Below are positions 1 to 5,372 of a stretch of DNA of 6,424 bases, in pieces. A model generated the notes under the pieces. The model saw nothing but the letters and a program-made list of their open reading frames with translations, made no database searches and had not been told where the DNA came from. Source of the stretch: Candidatus Peregrinibacteria bacterium CG_4_10_14_0_2_um_filter_43_11 (GTDB taxonomy: Bacteria; Patescibacteriota; Gracilibacteria; UM-FILTER-43-11); the NCBI GenBank assembly GCA_002792495.1, contig PFOK01000160.1, positions 1 through 6,424 of the forward strand, written 5' to 3'. The stretch's first letter is position 1. Every line of letters starts with the position of its first letter. The position numbers were made by a program, and so were the translations under genes.

Positions 1-8
1 TCAAGACA

Positions 9-188
9 AAAACGGGTGGTAAAAAGCATAAGCATCACCACTATGCGCATGGTAACGTCAAAAGTAGACGAGGAGGTCTAACTCCGGACCAAGATTGCCC
101 GCTAAAAGACGGACAGGGAGCCATTGCTCCGTCGCAGTTTTATCCTTTGAAGTGTGAGTGGAGGGAATCCCGTCTAATACACTTTATG
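9..188 (+). repeat. Structured intergenic element, copy A
   Basis: This 180-nt element is related to a 181-nt element at 881-1061 in the same orientation. The first 11 nt (AAAACGGGTGG, 9-19) are identical in both. CATGGTAACGTC (48-59) differs by one base, and 164-188 matches 1037-1061 at 23 of 25 positions. Between these blocks sequence similarity is low but hairpins recur at the same places: GCATA/TATGC (26-30 with 42-46), CGTC/GACG (56-59 with 67-70, 7-nt loop), GGAG/CTCC (72-75 with 82-85), and GGAGC/GCTCC (117-121 with 126-130, loop CATT) inside a possible outer GACGGA/TCCGTC pairing. No gene is recognised in it. One frame is open from base 3 to a TAG at 189-191, but the other copy has a 1-nt length difference and stops, so coding is unlikely. 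It may be a non-coding RNA or a transposon-end remnant, such as the 3' end of an IS200/IS605 TnpB guide RNA. The family is not identified. Confidence 0.75.
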
Positions 189-199
189 TAGGATTAGCA

Positions 200-228
200 T
201 TGATTTTTTGAATTACATAATATATAAT
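200..228 (+). promoter_or_regulatory. Promoter of the toxin-antitoxin operon
   Basis: A consensus -10 box TATAAT (223-228) stands 17 nt downstream of TTGATT (200-205), which matches 4 of 6 bases of the -35 consensus. Transcription would begin near 235, giving a leader of about 20 nt before the ATG at 255. The -10 box lies among the half-sites of the adjacent operator. Confidence 0.6.
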
Positions 229-242
229 GTAATTAATTACAT
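211..242. promoter_or_regulatory. Operator: 16-bp palindrome plus extra half-site
   Basis: The octamer AATTACAT occurs at 211-218, inverted at 227-234 (ATGTAATT), and again direct at 235-242. The last two form a perfect 16-bp palindrome, ATGTAATTAATTACAT. The sites overlap the -10 box at 223-228 and the expected transcription start. Phd/YefM antitoxins bind palindromes in their own promoters, with extra half-sites helping toxin-dependent (conditional) repression, so this is the likely autoregulatory site of the operon. The symmetry is seen directly; the binding protein is inferred. Confidence 0.7.
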
Positions 243-254
243 AGTTTAATACAT

Positions 255-515
255 ATGATTCCTCAGGTGACCGGTATTTCGGAGCTACAAAGAAAAGGGA
301 ATAAAGTTCTCGATCCCATCAGAGAAGACAAAGAACAGATTGTCCTTCTGAGTGATCGTAATCACGTTTTCGGAGCGATCATGAATATTGAGCACTACAA
401 AGAGTTGCTTCAAATGGCAACGGATCAGGAAAAAGATTTCTGGCTCGGTGTTATGGAAAAAAGTTTTGATTTTTGGATGGATCCAAGCAATGATGTCTAT
501 GAAAAATGTCTATAA
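255..515 (+). CDS. Type II antitoxin, Phd/YefM-like
   Basis: This 86-residue protein is the expected antitoxin of the toxin gene that overlaps its 3' end. The N-terminal half (MIPQVTGISELQRKG, then a helix and the strand pair around QIVLLSDRNHVFGAIMN, residues 28-44) fits the Phd/YefM DNA-binding fold: a strand, a helix with a ..S-LQ.. pattern, then a hairpin ending near IEHYKELL. The tail (about 57-86, rich in Asp, Glu, Phe and Trp) would be the segment that wraps the toxin and blocks it. The ATG at 255 is the first one after the promoter and puts the conserved N-terminus in place. No Shine-Dalgarno sequence precedes it. The product probably represses its own operon through the palindrome at 227-242. 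Family assignment is from memory of the fold pattern; the toxin partner makes the role fairly secure. Confidence 0.8.
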   Translation: MIPQVTGISELQRKGNKVLDPIREDKEQIVLLSDRNHVFGAIMNIEHYKELLQMATDQEKDFWLGVMEKSFDFWMDPSNDVYEKCL

Positions 516-837
516 AAAAGGAGATATTATTTTGGTGAAATACCCTTTTACCAATCTTATCGAATTTAAAGTGCGTCCAGCCGTTATATTAAGAGATCAG
601 AGTGACAATGATGTTATCGTGTTACCGATTTCAACAACGATGTACAAGCAAAAATACGACCTCAGAATCGATAATGATTTTTATAAGGAGAAGCCATTGC
701 CCGTAGAATCCATTGTAAGAATCGGTAAAATAATGACTATTGAATCTGACCTTGTTGTTAAAAAAATCAGTTCCTTTAAAAAAGAATTTTTTGCCTGCAT
801 CCAAAAGGCACTCATCCAATACCTACAATTCCGATAA
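490..837 (+). CDS. Type II toxin, MazF/PemK-like endoribonuclease
   Basis: The protein has about 115 residues, the usual size of the MazF/PemK family, whose members are mostly sequence-specific mRNA interferases. The family's opening is clear: KKGDIILVKYPFTN, then the RPAVIL strand (residues 29-34), then DVIVLPIST (41-49). The arginine in RPAVIL and the Ser/Thr in PIST sit where the family has its active-site residues. The C-terminus (SIVRIGKIMTIE then a helix) also fits. In-frame ATG codons lie at 490, 493 and 499; 499 gives the most typical start (MKNVYKKGD). All overlap the antitoxin gene by 17-26 nt, so the pair is translationally coupled. The only weak ribosome-binding candidate is GGATGG upstream. 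Activity cannot be judged from sequence; no frameshift or truncation is seen. Confidence 0.85.
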   Translation: MMSMKNVYKKGDIILVKYPFTNLIEFKVRPAVILRDQSDNDVIVLPISTTMYKQKYDLRIDNDFYKEKPLPVESIVRIGKIMTIESDLVVKKISSFKKEFFACIQKALIQYLQFR

Positions 838-880
838 CTCAAATAGAGTCTAAAATTTTTTATAAAGCGACGAACTCAGG
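838..880. other. AT-rich spacer, possible weak promoter
   Basis: The spacer between the toxin stop and element B is AT-rich. ACTC and GAGT could form a 4-bp hairpin just before a run of T at 855-861, too weak to call a terminator. TATAAA at 861-866 could act as a -10 box for a transcript beginning near the start of element B, but no -35 box is visible. Confidence 0.25.
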
Positions 881-1061
881 AAAACGGGTGGCAAATGTGC
901 CAGTATTGTCACTGTGCTCATGGTGACGTCCAAAACAGACGAGACGGCTATTCTTGAAAGAATGGGAGTGATTGAGATTAGATCCCTCGAGTACCTCGGG
1001 ATGAGGAGGTAGGTGTTCAGGGTAAGGATGGGGGTAGGAATCCCGCCTAATATACTTTATG
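881..1061 (+). repeat. Structured intergenic element, copy B
   Basis: This is the partner of the element at 9-188 and is 181 nt long. It shares the 5' block AAAACGGGTGG (881-891), CATGGTGACGTC (919-930), AGACGAG (937-943) and the 3' tail at 1037-1061. Hairpins fall at the matching places. The first is GCCAGT with ACTG-T-GC (899-904 with 911-917, one bulged T); its outer GC pair equals that of copy A, while the inner pairs differ but stay paired. The second, CGTC/GACG (927-930 with 938-941), keeps a 7-nt loop. The third is CTATTCT/AGAATGG (948-954 with 959-965, loop TGAA). The fourth is ATCC-CT-CGAG with CTCG-GGAT (982-991 with 995-1002, loop TAC). The tail overlaps the stop codon of the minus-strand kinase gene (1057-1059). 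No protein is recognised inside it. Confidence 0.75.
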
Positions 1062-1989
1062 CAACATCCAACTTTTCCAAAAATTCTTCAAACTCCCCCT
1101 TTTTAATAGAATGATTCTGCGTTCCCGCTTTTGTCACTGCTTGAGCCGCGATCCATGCGCCCACATGAGCCGCCTTTTCAATCGGATACTGTTGTTTTAA
1201 TCCCCACATCAATCCCGCGCGGTACGCGTCTCCACAACCCGTCGGATCCACCACTTCGGTTGCTTGTACGGTAGGCACTTCAATCCCGTCATTTTCTCTT
1301 GACCGAATCTTTGAGCCCTTTTCGCCGTAGGTCACGATTAAATGATCGACATATTGTCCACTGTTTCCGCAGTTCAAATCTGTTTTTTCCTGAATCAATT
1401 GCCATTCATAATCATTCACAATCAGTACATGCGCCCCATGAATAAGGGTCATCAATTCCTCTCCGCTAAAGGCGGGAATAGCTTGTCCGGGATCCGCGAT
1501 AAACGGAATGTCGTGACGGCGAAAATGGTCGGCGTAATACAGCATTCCCTCTTTGCCGTTGGGGGAAACAATAGCCATTGCGATATCTTTCAGGTCATCA
1601 ATTGTAGCCTCGTGAGCCCGGAACATTGCTCCGCCATAAAACGCCGTGATCTGATTGTCATCCAAATCCGTCATGATCGATGCCTGAGCGGTCAAAAGCC
1701 CGTCAATGGTTTTTACGTAATTCAGTTTCACCCCGTTTCTTTCCAGCCAATTCCGGTAATCCCCAAAATCCGCGCCCACCGTGCCGGCCAAATACGGAGT
1801 GTCGCCCAATTGAGCCAAATTGTAGGCAATGTTGCCTCCCGTTCCTCCCAAATGAACGGCCAGATCGTCGACAGTAAAGGAAACATTAATCATGTGCGTT
1901 TTTTTCGGCAGAATGTGATTCGCGAAACGGTCTTTAAAAACCGAAATACGATCAAACGCGATGGAGCCGGTGACAAGTAGATTTTTCAT
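1057..1989 (-). CDS. Adenosine-kinase-like PfkB family sugar kinase
   Basis: This 310-residue cytoplasmic kinase probably phosphorylates the 5' hydroxyl of a nucleoside or sugar, most likely adenosine to AMP (purine salvage). It has the full PfkB layout: N-terminal strand LLVTGSIAFDRI (4-15), the substrate loop GGTGGN (48-53), VGADFGDYRNWL, and the ATP/anion-hole signature DPTGCGD (248-254) with Asp254 as the presumed catalytic base. The phrases VSFTVDDL..H.GG, GADF.DYR.WL, NDYEW and DPTG.GDA.RAG closely recall the mycobacterial adenosine kinase (AdoK/CbhK) branch rather than ribokinase. Substrate remains inference, since PfkB members vary. The ATG at 1989 is chosen because it begins right at the first strand. 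A longer frame to 2040 adds 17 residues encoded by the AT-rich promoter. A -10 box lies at 2007-2002 and no Shine-Dalgarno sequence is seen. The stop codon is inside element B. Confidence 0.9.
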   Translation of the reverse strand: MKNLLVTGSIAFDRISVFKDRFANHILPKKTHMINVSFTVDDLAVHLGGTGGNIAYNLAQLGDTPYLAGTVGADFGDYRNWLERNGVKLNYVKTIDGLLTAQASIMTDLDDNQITAFYGGAMFRAHEATIDDLKDIAMAIVSPNGKEGMLYYADHFRRHDIPFIADPGQAIPAFSGEELMTLIHGAHVLIVNDYEWQLIQEKTDLNCGNSGQYVDHLIVTYGEKGSKIRSRENDGIEVPTVQATEVVDPTGCGDAYRAGLMWGLKQQYPIEKAAHVGAWIAAQAVTKAGTQNHSIKKGEFEEFLEKLDVA

Positions 1990-2121
1990 AATATAAACGA
2001 AATTATAAACCGGAAACTCAAAATTATAAAAAATTTCCAATTTCTAATTACAAATTTCAATACGATTATTTGGTATTTAACTTCTTTAGCATTATAATGC
2101 CTTGGAACAATAAAACAAAGC
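1990..2121. promoter_or_regulatory. Divergent promoter region
   Basis: This AT-rich spacer separates two genes facing away from each other. Leftward, TATAAT occurs at 2007-2002, about 13 nt from the kinase ATG (a 5-6 nt leader, so nearly leaderless), and again at 2028-2023; no good -35 box is seen. Rightward, TATAAT at 2093-2098 has TTGGTA (2070-2075, 4 of 6 consensus) at 17-nt spacing, placing the start near 2105 for the membrane protein gene. Confidence 0.5.
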
Positions 2122-3744
2122 GTGTTGAAATTGATTGAAAAAAAAGCACATTGGCTAAAAATGCTCCCCAAAAAACGATGGGGTATTTACGGCTATGCGT
2201 TTGCGATCATCTTATTATCCACACAGCTGGTTTGGCATTTGCAATTATTTTTTGTATTGATTTCCGCTTTTTTTGGATGGCTATTTTTTCGGGAAACAAT
2301 TTCGGATCGCGTTGAGGCATTGGTCTCGGATTCCGAAAAAAAAGAGAAGCTGTGGCTACTCATTATTCCTTTTGCCGTTCTGCTTTTCACGCGCTCGATT
2401 CTGTTCATAAAATACAACCATTACCCGGCTTTGGGGTACGATATGGGGATTTACAAGTACGAATTTGAACGGGCGGAGAGTTTTTTTGCGGCGATCAAAA
2501 CCTCTTTTTACCCCGGTCTCATCATCCTGGTGAGCCTGATGCAAAAAATCGGGCTTTCCGTTTCTTTTTTCATGCGCGAGTTTTACATTCTTCTTAATCT
2601 TCTGATCGGAGTGATGATTTATTTAACGGGTCGGGAGTTTTTCGGAAAAAAAGTAGGGTTTTATTCCTTGATCCTCTACACGGCCTCCCTCACGCAGTTT
2701 ACGGCTTATTACTTCTTTTTATACAAAAATGTCCTGGCACTTTCTCTGCTTTTGAGCACTTTCATCCTCCTCCATCGCCGTTCGTATTGGGCCGTTTTAA
2801 CCGGCGCTTATTTGGGCATTGTTCAACCTCCCGATTTTTTAATCCTTGCCGCCACGATGGCAATCATGTTCGTGCATCAATTTTTAGATAAAACACAGCG
2901 GAACTACCTTTTAAAAACCGGCGGCATCATTGGCGGATTGTTTTTATTGGGATTTCTCGCGCGTTTCAACCAGATCCGCGAAGGCATCAATCTCATTTTC
3001 CATTACGAAACGCATTGGGATCCAAGCATCAGCGGTGGCGGGGTTTTTATCGATTTTCACCGGTATGTGGAACAGGCCATTTATTATCTGCCATTTGTGC
3101 TTTGCGGTCTTATCGCCTCTTCGGGGTTCAAAAAAAAGAAAGGATTTCAGCTGAATTTTTTACACATCGGGTTTTTGGTTTCCGCCGTGATTGTTTGTTT
3201 CAGGTTGGTTTTTTATAAGCGCTACATCATTGAGTTCGATATTTTCGCTCTTCTTTTCGCGGCGGTAGGGGTTTATTATTTTGTGGAATGGTACGGGAAA
3301 AAATGGTGGCAAAAAACACTTTGGATTGTGCTGGGTCTCGCGCTTTTTGTAAACATAAGCCTGGAAAGCGGGCACGCGACACCGTTATTGCCTTCTCTGG
3401 AAGCCGCGCGGATTAAAACATTGTGCAAGTTGCCCAAAAACACTCTTGTGATGGCGGTGAGCAACTTTTATTCCCCGTGGTTACGGGGGTACAGTTGCCA
3501 CGAAACCATCGCGCCGGGATTATTTGAATGGAACCGTTGGGATGAAGAAGGCTGGAAAGAATTTTGGAATGGTGATAGAGAAAAAATCGAAGAAAAAATG
3601 GAGACATTAAAAATCTATCACAAAGCCATTTATATTTTTGTCGGAAGCATGCAACCGCAGATCGATTTTAGCGAAGTAGAGGGGTTTACCAAGATCCGTT
3701 CCTATTTATGGCGTTGGGATTTTAAACGGGAGCTTGACGAATGA
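2122..3744 (+). CDS. Polytopic membrane protein, GT-C glycosyltransferase-like
   Basis: The 540-residue product has roughly 11-12 hydrophobic segments, beginning at about residues 22-38 and 40-56, then 75-96, and continuing to about 412. A soluble tail of about 125 residues, rich in Trp and charged residues, follows. The loop after the third segment reads HYPALGYDMGIYKYEFERA (Asp107), resembling the acidic first outer loop of GT-C membrane glycosyltransferases (ArnT/PMT/mannosyltransferase type), which use lipid-linked sugar donors outside the membrane. The layout of many helices then an outer C-terminal domain also fits. Donor and acceptor are unknown, and an unrelated envelope protein cannot be excluded. 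GTG at 2122 (13 extra basic residues) and ATG at 2161 are both possible starts; neither has a clear Shine-Dalgarno sequence. It is probably monocistronic, as the next gene has its own promoter. No terminator is evident after it. Confidence 0.7.
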   Translation: MLKLIEKKAHWLKMLPKKRWGIYGYAFAIILLSTQLVWHLQLFFVLISAFFGWLFFRETISDRVEALVSDSEKKEKLWLLIIPFAVLLFTRSILFIKYNHYPALGYDMGIYKYEFERAESFFAAIKTSFYPGLIILVSLMQKIGLSVSFFMREFYILLNLLIGVMIYLTGREFFGKKVGFYSLILYTASLTQFTAYYFFLYKNVLALSLLLSTFILLHRRSYWAVLTGAYLGIVQPPDFLILAATMAIMFVHQFLDKTQRNYLLKTGGIIGGLFLLGFLARFNQIREGINLIFHYETHWDPSISGGGVFIDFHRYVEQAIYYLPFVLCGLIASSGFKKKKGFQLNFLHIGFLVSAVIVCFRLVFYKRYIIEFDIFALLFAAVGVYYFVEWYGKKWWQKTLWIVLGLALFVNISLESGHATPLLPSLEAARIKTLCKLPKNTLVMAVSNFYSPWLRGYSCHETIAPGLFEWNRWDEEGWKEFWNGDREKIEEKMETLKIYHKAIYIFVGSMQPQIDFSEVEGFTKIRSYLWRWDFKRELDE

Positions 3745-3770
3745 AAAATAAGTTTCAACCTTTTTTAGGC

Positions 3771-3800
3771 TTGCTGTAAATTGTTTTTTAATGCTATAAT
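3771..3800 (+). promoter_or_regulatory. Promoter of the SLH protein gene
   Basis: TTGCTG (3771-3776, 4 of 6 consensus) is followed after 18 nt by TATAAT (3795-3800). TGC directly before it makes an extended -10 element (TGnTATAAT). Transcription from near 3807 would give a leader of about 47 nt that is AT-rich, ends in CCCCCAACACA and contains no Shine-Dalgarno sequence. Confidence 0.65.
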
Positions 3801-3853
3801 GGTGTATATATTAATAATAAAAGTTTAAATAATTTTTTAATACCCCCAACACA

Positions 3854-5290
3854 ATGATAAAAAAGATCACCTCCCTTCTTGCTTCAATGGCACTTGTTGC
3901 CGTTTTATTAATCCCCAATAGCACTTATGCTTATTTTTGGCGTAGTGATGGAACGGATTCCTGGAACACCAGTCCGGGAGATCCTACCGTATTCGATTAC
4001 GGTTATGGGTTTGGTAGCGCCGGCTACGGTTACGGCTACGGTTACGGCTATAGTTACTACATGAGTGACAAAAGCGGTACCGGTTATTACGGAACGTCAA
4101 CCGCCCTTACGGGTAGCGCGGGCAGTGCTACTGTTGCATCTGATACCACCGCAAACGTAGCGGATTTTTCTTCCGTACTTTCCGGAGTGGCTGTCACAAT
4201 GAGTGGTGCCGGAACATTAACCCTGCAAAACGCTTCCGACTCAAACTTAACGGCCATCATTCCTGCAGGAACCACCATTACCGGAGGCGCGGGTTGGGAT
4301 GGTATTTTGCAGGCACCAACAGTTATTTCTTCTACTGATAGCACCAATTATGTATCCGCTTACGCGGACGATACGGAATTGATTTTAATTGGGTCACCGG
4401 ATGTGAGCATCACTTTCGATAAAGCGGTTACCATTCGTATCCCTATCATCGGTTACGACGGTTCAAAAGAATACACGGTTTCTTATCTTCCTGCCGGCAG
4501 TTCTACAACAACGGAAGAAAAGCTATGTGATAGCATTCAGCTTGGAGGAAGCACTTACTATTGCCAGATCGCCGTCACTCACTTCACACGTTTTTACGCG
4601 ACGGCGGCAACACCCGCTACGGCAACAACTACAACCACCACAACAACAGGTGGCGGTGGCGGTGGCGGATATGATATTTCTCTGCTCAAAAAAACCACTA
4701 CAGCTGCAGAAAAAGCTCTCGCACAATCAACAGATGAATTGCAGGCTGGCGAAGTAGCCGCTGTATTTACCGACACAAAAAGTCATTGGGCGTACAATTA
4801 CATCGAAACATTGCGTGCGGCAGGCATTGTCCACGGCAAAAAAACAGGTATTTTTGCTCCAAACGATCAATTGACCCGTGCGGAATTGACCAAGATCGCT
4901 TTAAACGCATTCAGCATTCCGGTAGGAACCGTTACCGTTAATCCGTTTAAAGACGTGAACAGTACCGCATGGTACGCGCCTTACGTTGCCAAAGCGAAAG
5001 AACTCAATATTATTGAGGGCTATGCTAACGGTGAATTTAAACCTAACCAGTCGATCAATCGTGCTGAAGCACTCAAAATCCTATTGATGGCTTCCGGTCT
5101 TGATCTTTCCGGTGCTGCATCTTCCAAAGATTTCAGCGATGTGAATACCGGCGCATGGTACGCAAAATATGTTAGCTTCGCTAAGACGAAAGGCGTAGTA
5201 AGCGGTTACGGAAATGGCCTCTTCGGTCCCGGTAACCCCGTCCTTCGTGGTGAAATGGCCAAGATGGCGGTAAAGACAATGGGTCTGTAA
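3854..5290 (+). CDS. Secreted protein with three SLH domains
   Basis: This 478-residue protein has a clear signal peptide: MIKK, a hydrophobic core at about 8-20, and likely cleavage after Ala26 (STYA). A Gly-Tyr repeat (57-66) comes next, then a beta-rich region (about 75-252) with PAGTTITG, a run ITFDKAVTIRIP and two cysteines (near 226 and 238), ending in VTHFTRFYA. A Thr-rich linker and seven glycines (266-272) lead to three S-layer homology domains starting at Phe305, Phe365 and Phe427. Each begins F.D......W...Y; the middle one has WYAPYV..A...NIIEGY.NGEF.P and INRAEA. SLH triplets bind pyruvylated secondary cell-wall polymers, so the protein is probably anchored to the envelope with its N-terminal part outward. 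LTRAE, INRAE and VLRGE replace the ITRAE motif, the last being degenerate. Known: the SLH role. Not known: the function of the N-terminal region. Confidence 0.9.
   Translation: MIKKITSLLASMALVAVLLIPNSTYAYFWRSDGTDSWNTSPGDPTVFDYGYGFGSAGYGYGYGYGYSYYMSDKSGTGYYGTSTALTGSAGSATVASDTTANVADFSSVLSGVAVTMSGAGTLTLQNASDSNLTAIIPAGTTITGGAGWDGILQAPTVISSTDSTNYVSAYADDTELILIGSPDVSITFDKAVTIRIPIIGYDGSKEYTVSYLPAGSSTTTEEKLCDSIQLGGSTYYCQIAVTHFTRFYATAATPATATTTTTTTTGGGGGGGYDISLLKKTTTAAEKALAQSTDELQAGEVAAVFTDTKSHWAYNYIETLRAAGIVHGKKTGIFAPNDQLTRAELTKIALNAFSIPVGTVTVNPFKDVNSTAWYAPYVAKAKELNIIEGYANGEFKPNQSINRAEALKILLMASGLDLSGAASSKDFSDVNTGAWYAKYVSFAKTKGVVSGYGNGLFGPGNPVLRGEMAKMAVKTMGL
4022..4051 (+). repeat. Gly-Tyr codon tandem repeat
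   Basis: Two and a half copies of the 12-mer GGCTACGGTTAC encode GYGYGYGYGY (residues 57-66) of the SLH protein, just after its signal peptide. The DNA repeat is nearly perfect, so it may change length by slippage. It is protein-coding, not a CRISPR or regulatory array. Confidence 0.8.
4618..4672 (+). repeat. Low-complexity Thr/Gly linker DNA
   Basis: An ACA/ACC/ACT run followed by alternating GGT and GGC codons encodes a Thr-rich stretch and seven glycines (266-272), a flexible link between the beta-rich outer region and the SLH anchor. The repetitive DNA is slippage-prone. Confidence 0.75.
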
Positions 5291-5311
5291 TACTCCACCG
5301 ATTCTCAAAAT

Positions 5312-5355
5312 AAAAACCCTCTTTCAAAGCTTCATGCGGAGAAGGAGGGTTTTTT
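5312..5355 (+). terminator. Rho-independent terminator of the SLH gene
   Basis: AAAAACCCTC (5312-5321) pairs with GAGGGTTTTT (5345-5354). The stem continues as TTTC (5322-5325) with GAAG (5341-5344, one G-T pair), giving 14 bp and a 15-nt loop, followed by T. It starts 21 nt after the SLH stop. The A-run on the 5' side means it could also stop transcription from the other strand. Confidence 0.85.
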
Positions 5356-5363
5356 GGTATAAT
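5355..5363 (+). promoter_or_regulatory. Extended -10 promoter inside the terminator tail
   Basis: TGG followed by TATAAT (5358-5363) forms an extended -10 element whose TG begins in the terminator's T-tract. No -35 box is visible at 17 nt. The expected start, near 5370, is only 2-3 nt before the ATG at 5373, so the downstream mRNA should be leaderless. Confidence 0.6.
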
Positions 5364-5372
5364 TATTCTGTC

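Noticed and set aside
9..24. GGGTGG followed by TAA resembling a T-box antiterminator core
   Set aside because: The following CCGCG of the T-box, the specificity loop, and a downstream aminoacyl-tRNA synthetase or amino-acid gene are all absent.
75..90. TCTAAC near an inverted repeat, like an integron attC site
   Set aside because: The matching GTTRRRY end and the paired inner boxes are missing, and the second element lacks TCTAAC.
3..191. Plus-strand open frame through element A (contains HKHHHYAHGNVKSRR)
   Set aside because: The matching frame in element B is shifted by a 1-nt length difference and stops early, although AHG(N/D)V..RR is shared. Paired helices explain the conservation better. 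A decayed gene end remains possible.
837..861. Possible terminator after the toxin gene
   Set aside because: The stem is only about 4 bp with an A-rich gap before the T-run, too weak to call.
1342..1980. A 212-codon plus-strand open frame antisense to the kinase gene
   Set aside because: It is a shadow of the well-conserved kinase on the other strand, and its translation shows no family motif.
4087..4347. Open minus-strand frame within the SLH gene
   Set aside because: It is explained by codon use of the real gene on the plus strand, and no promoter or recognisable protein is seen.
5334..5372. Longer start for the UPF0489 protein
   Set aside because: It would begin within the terminator hairpin and upstream of the -10 box that best explains transcription of the gene.
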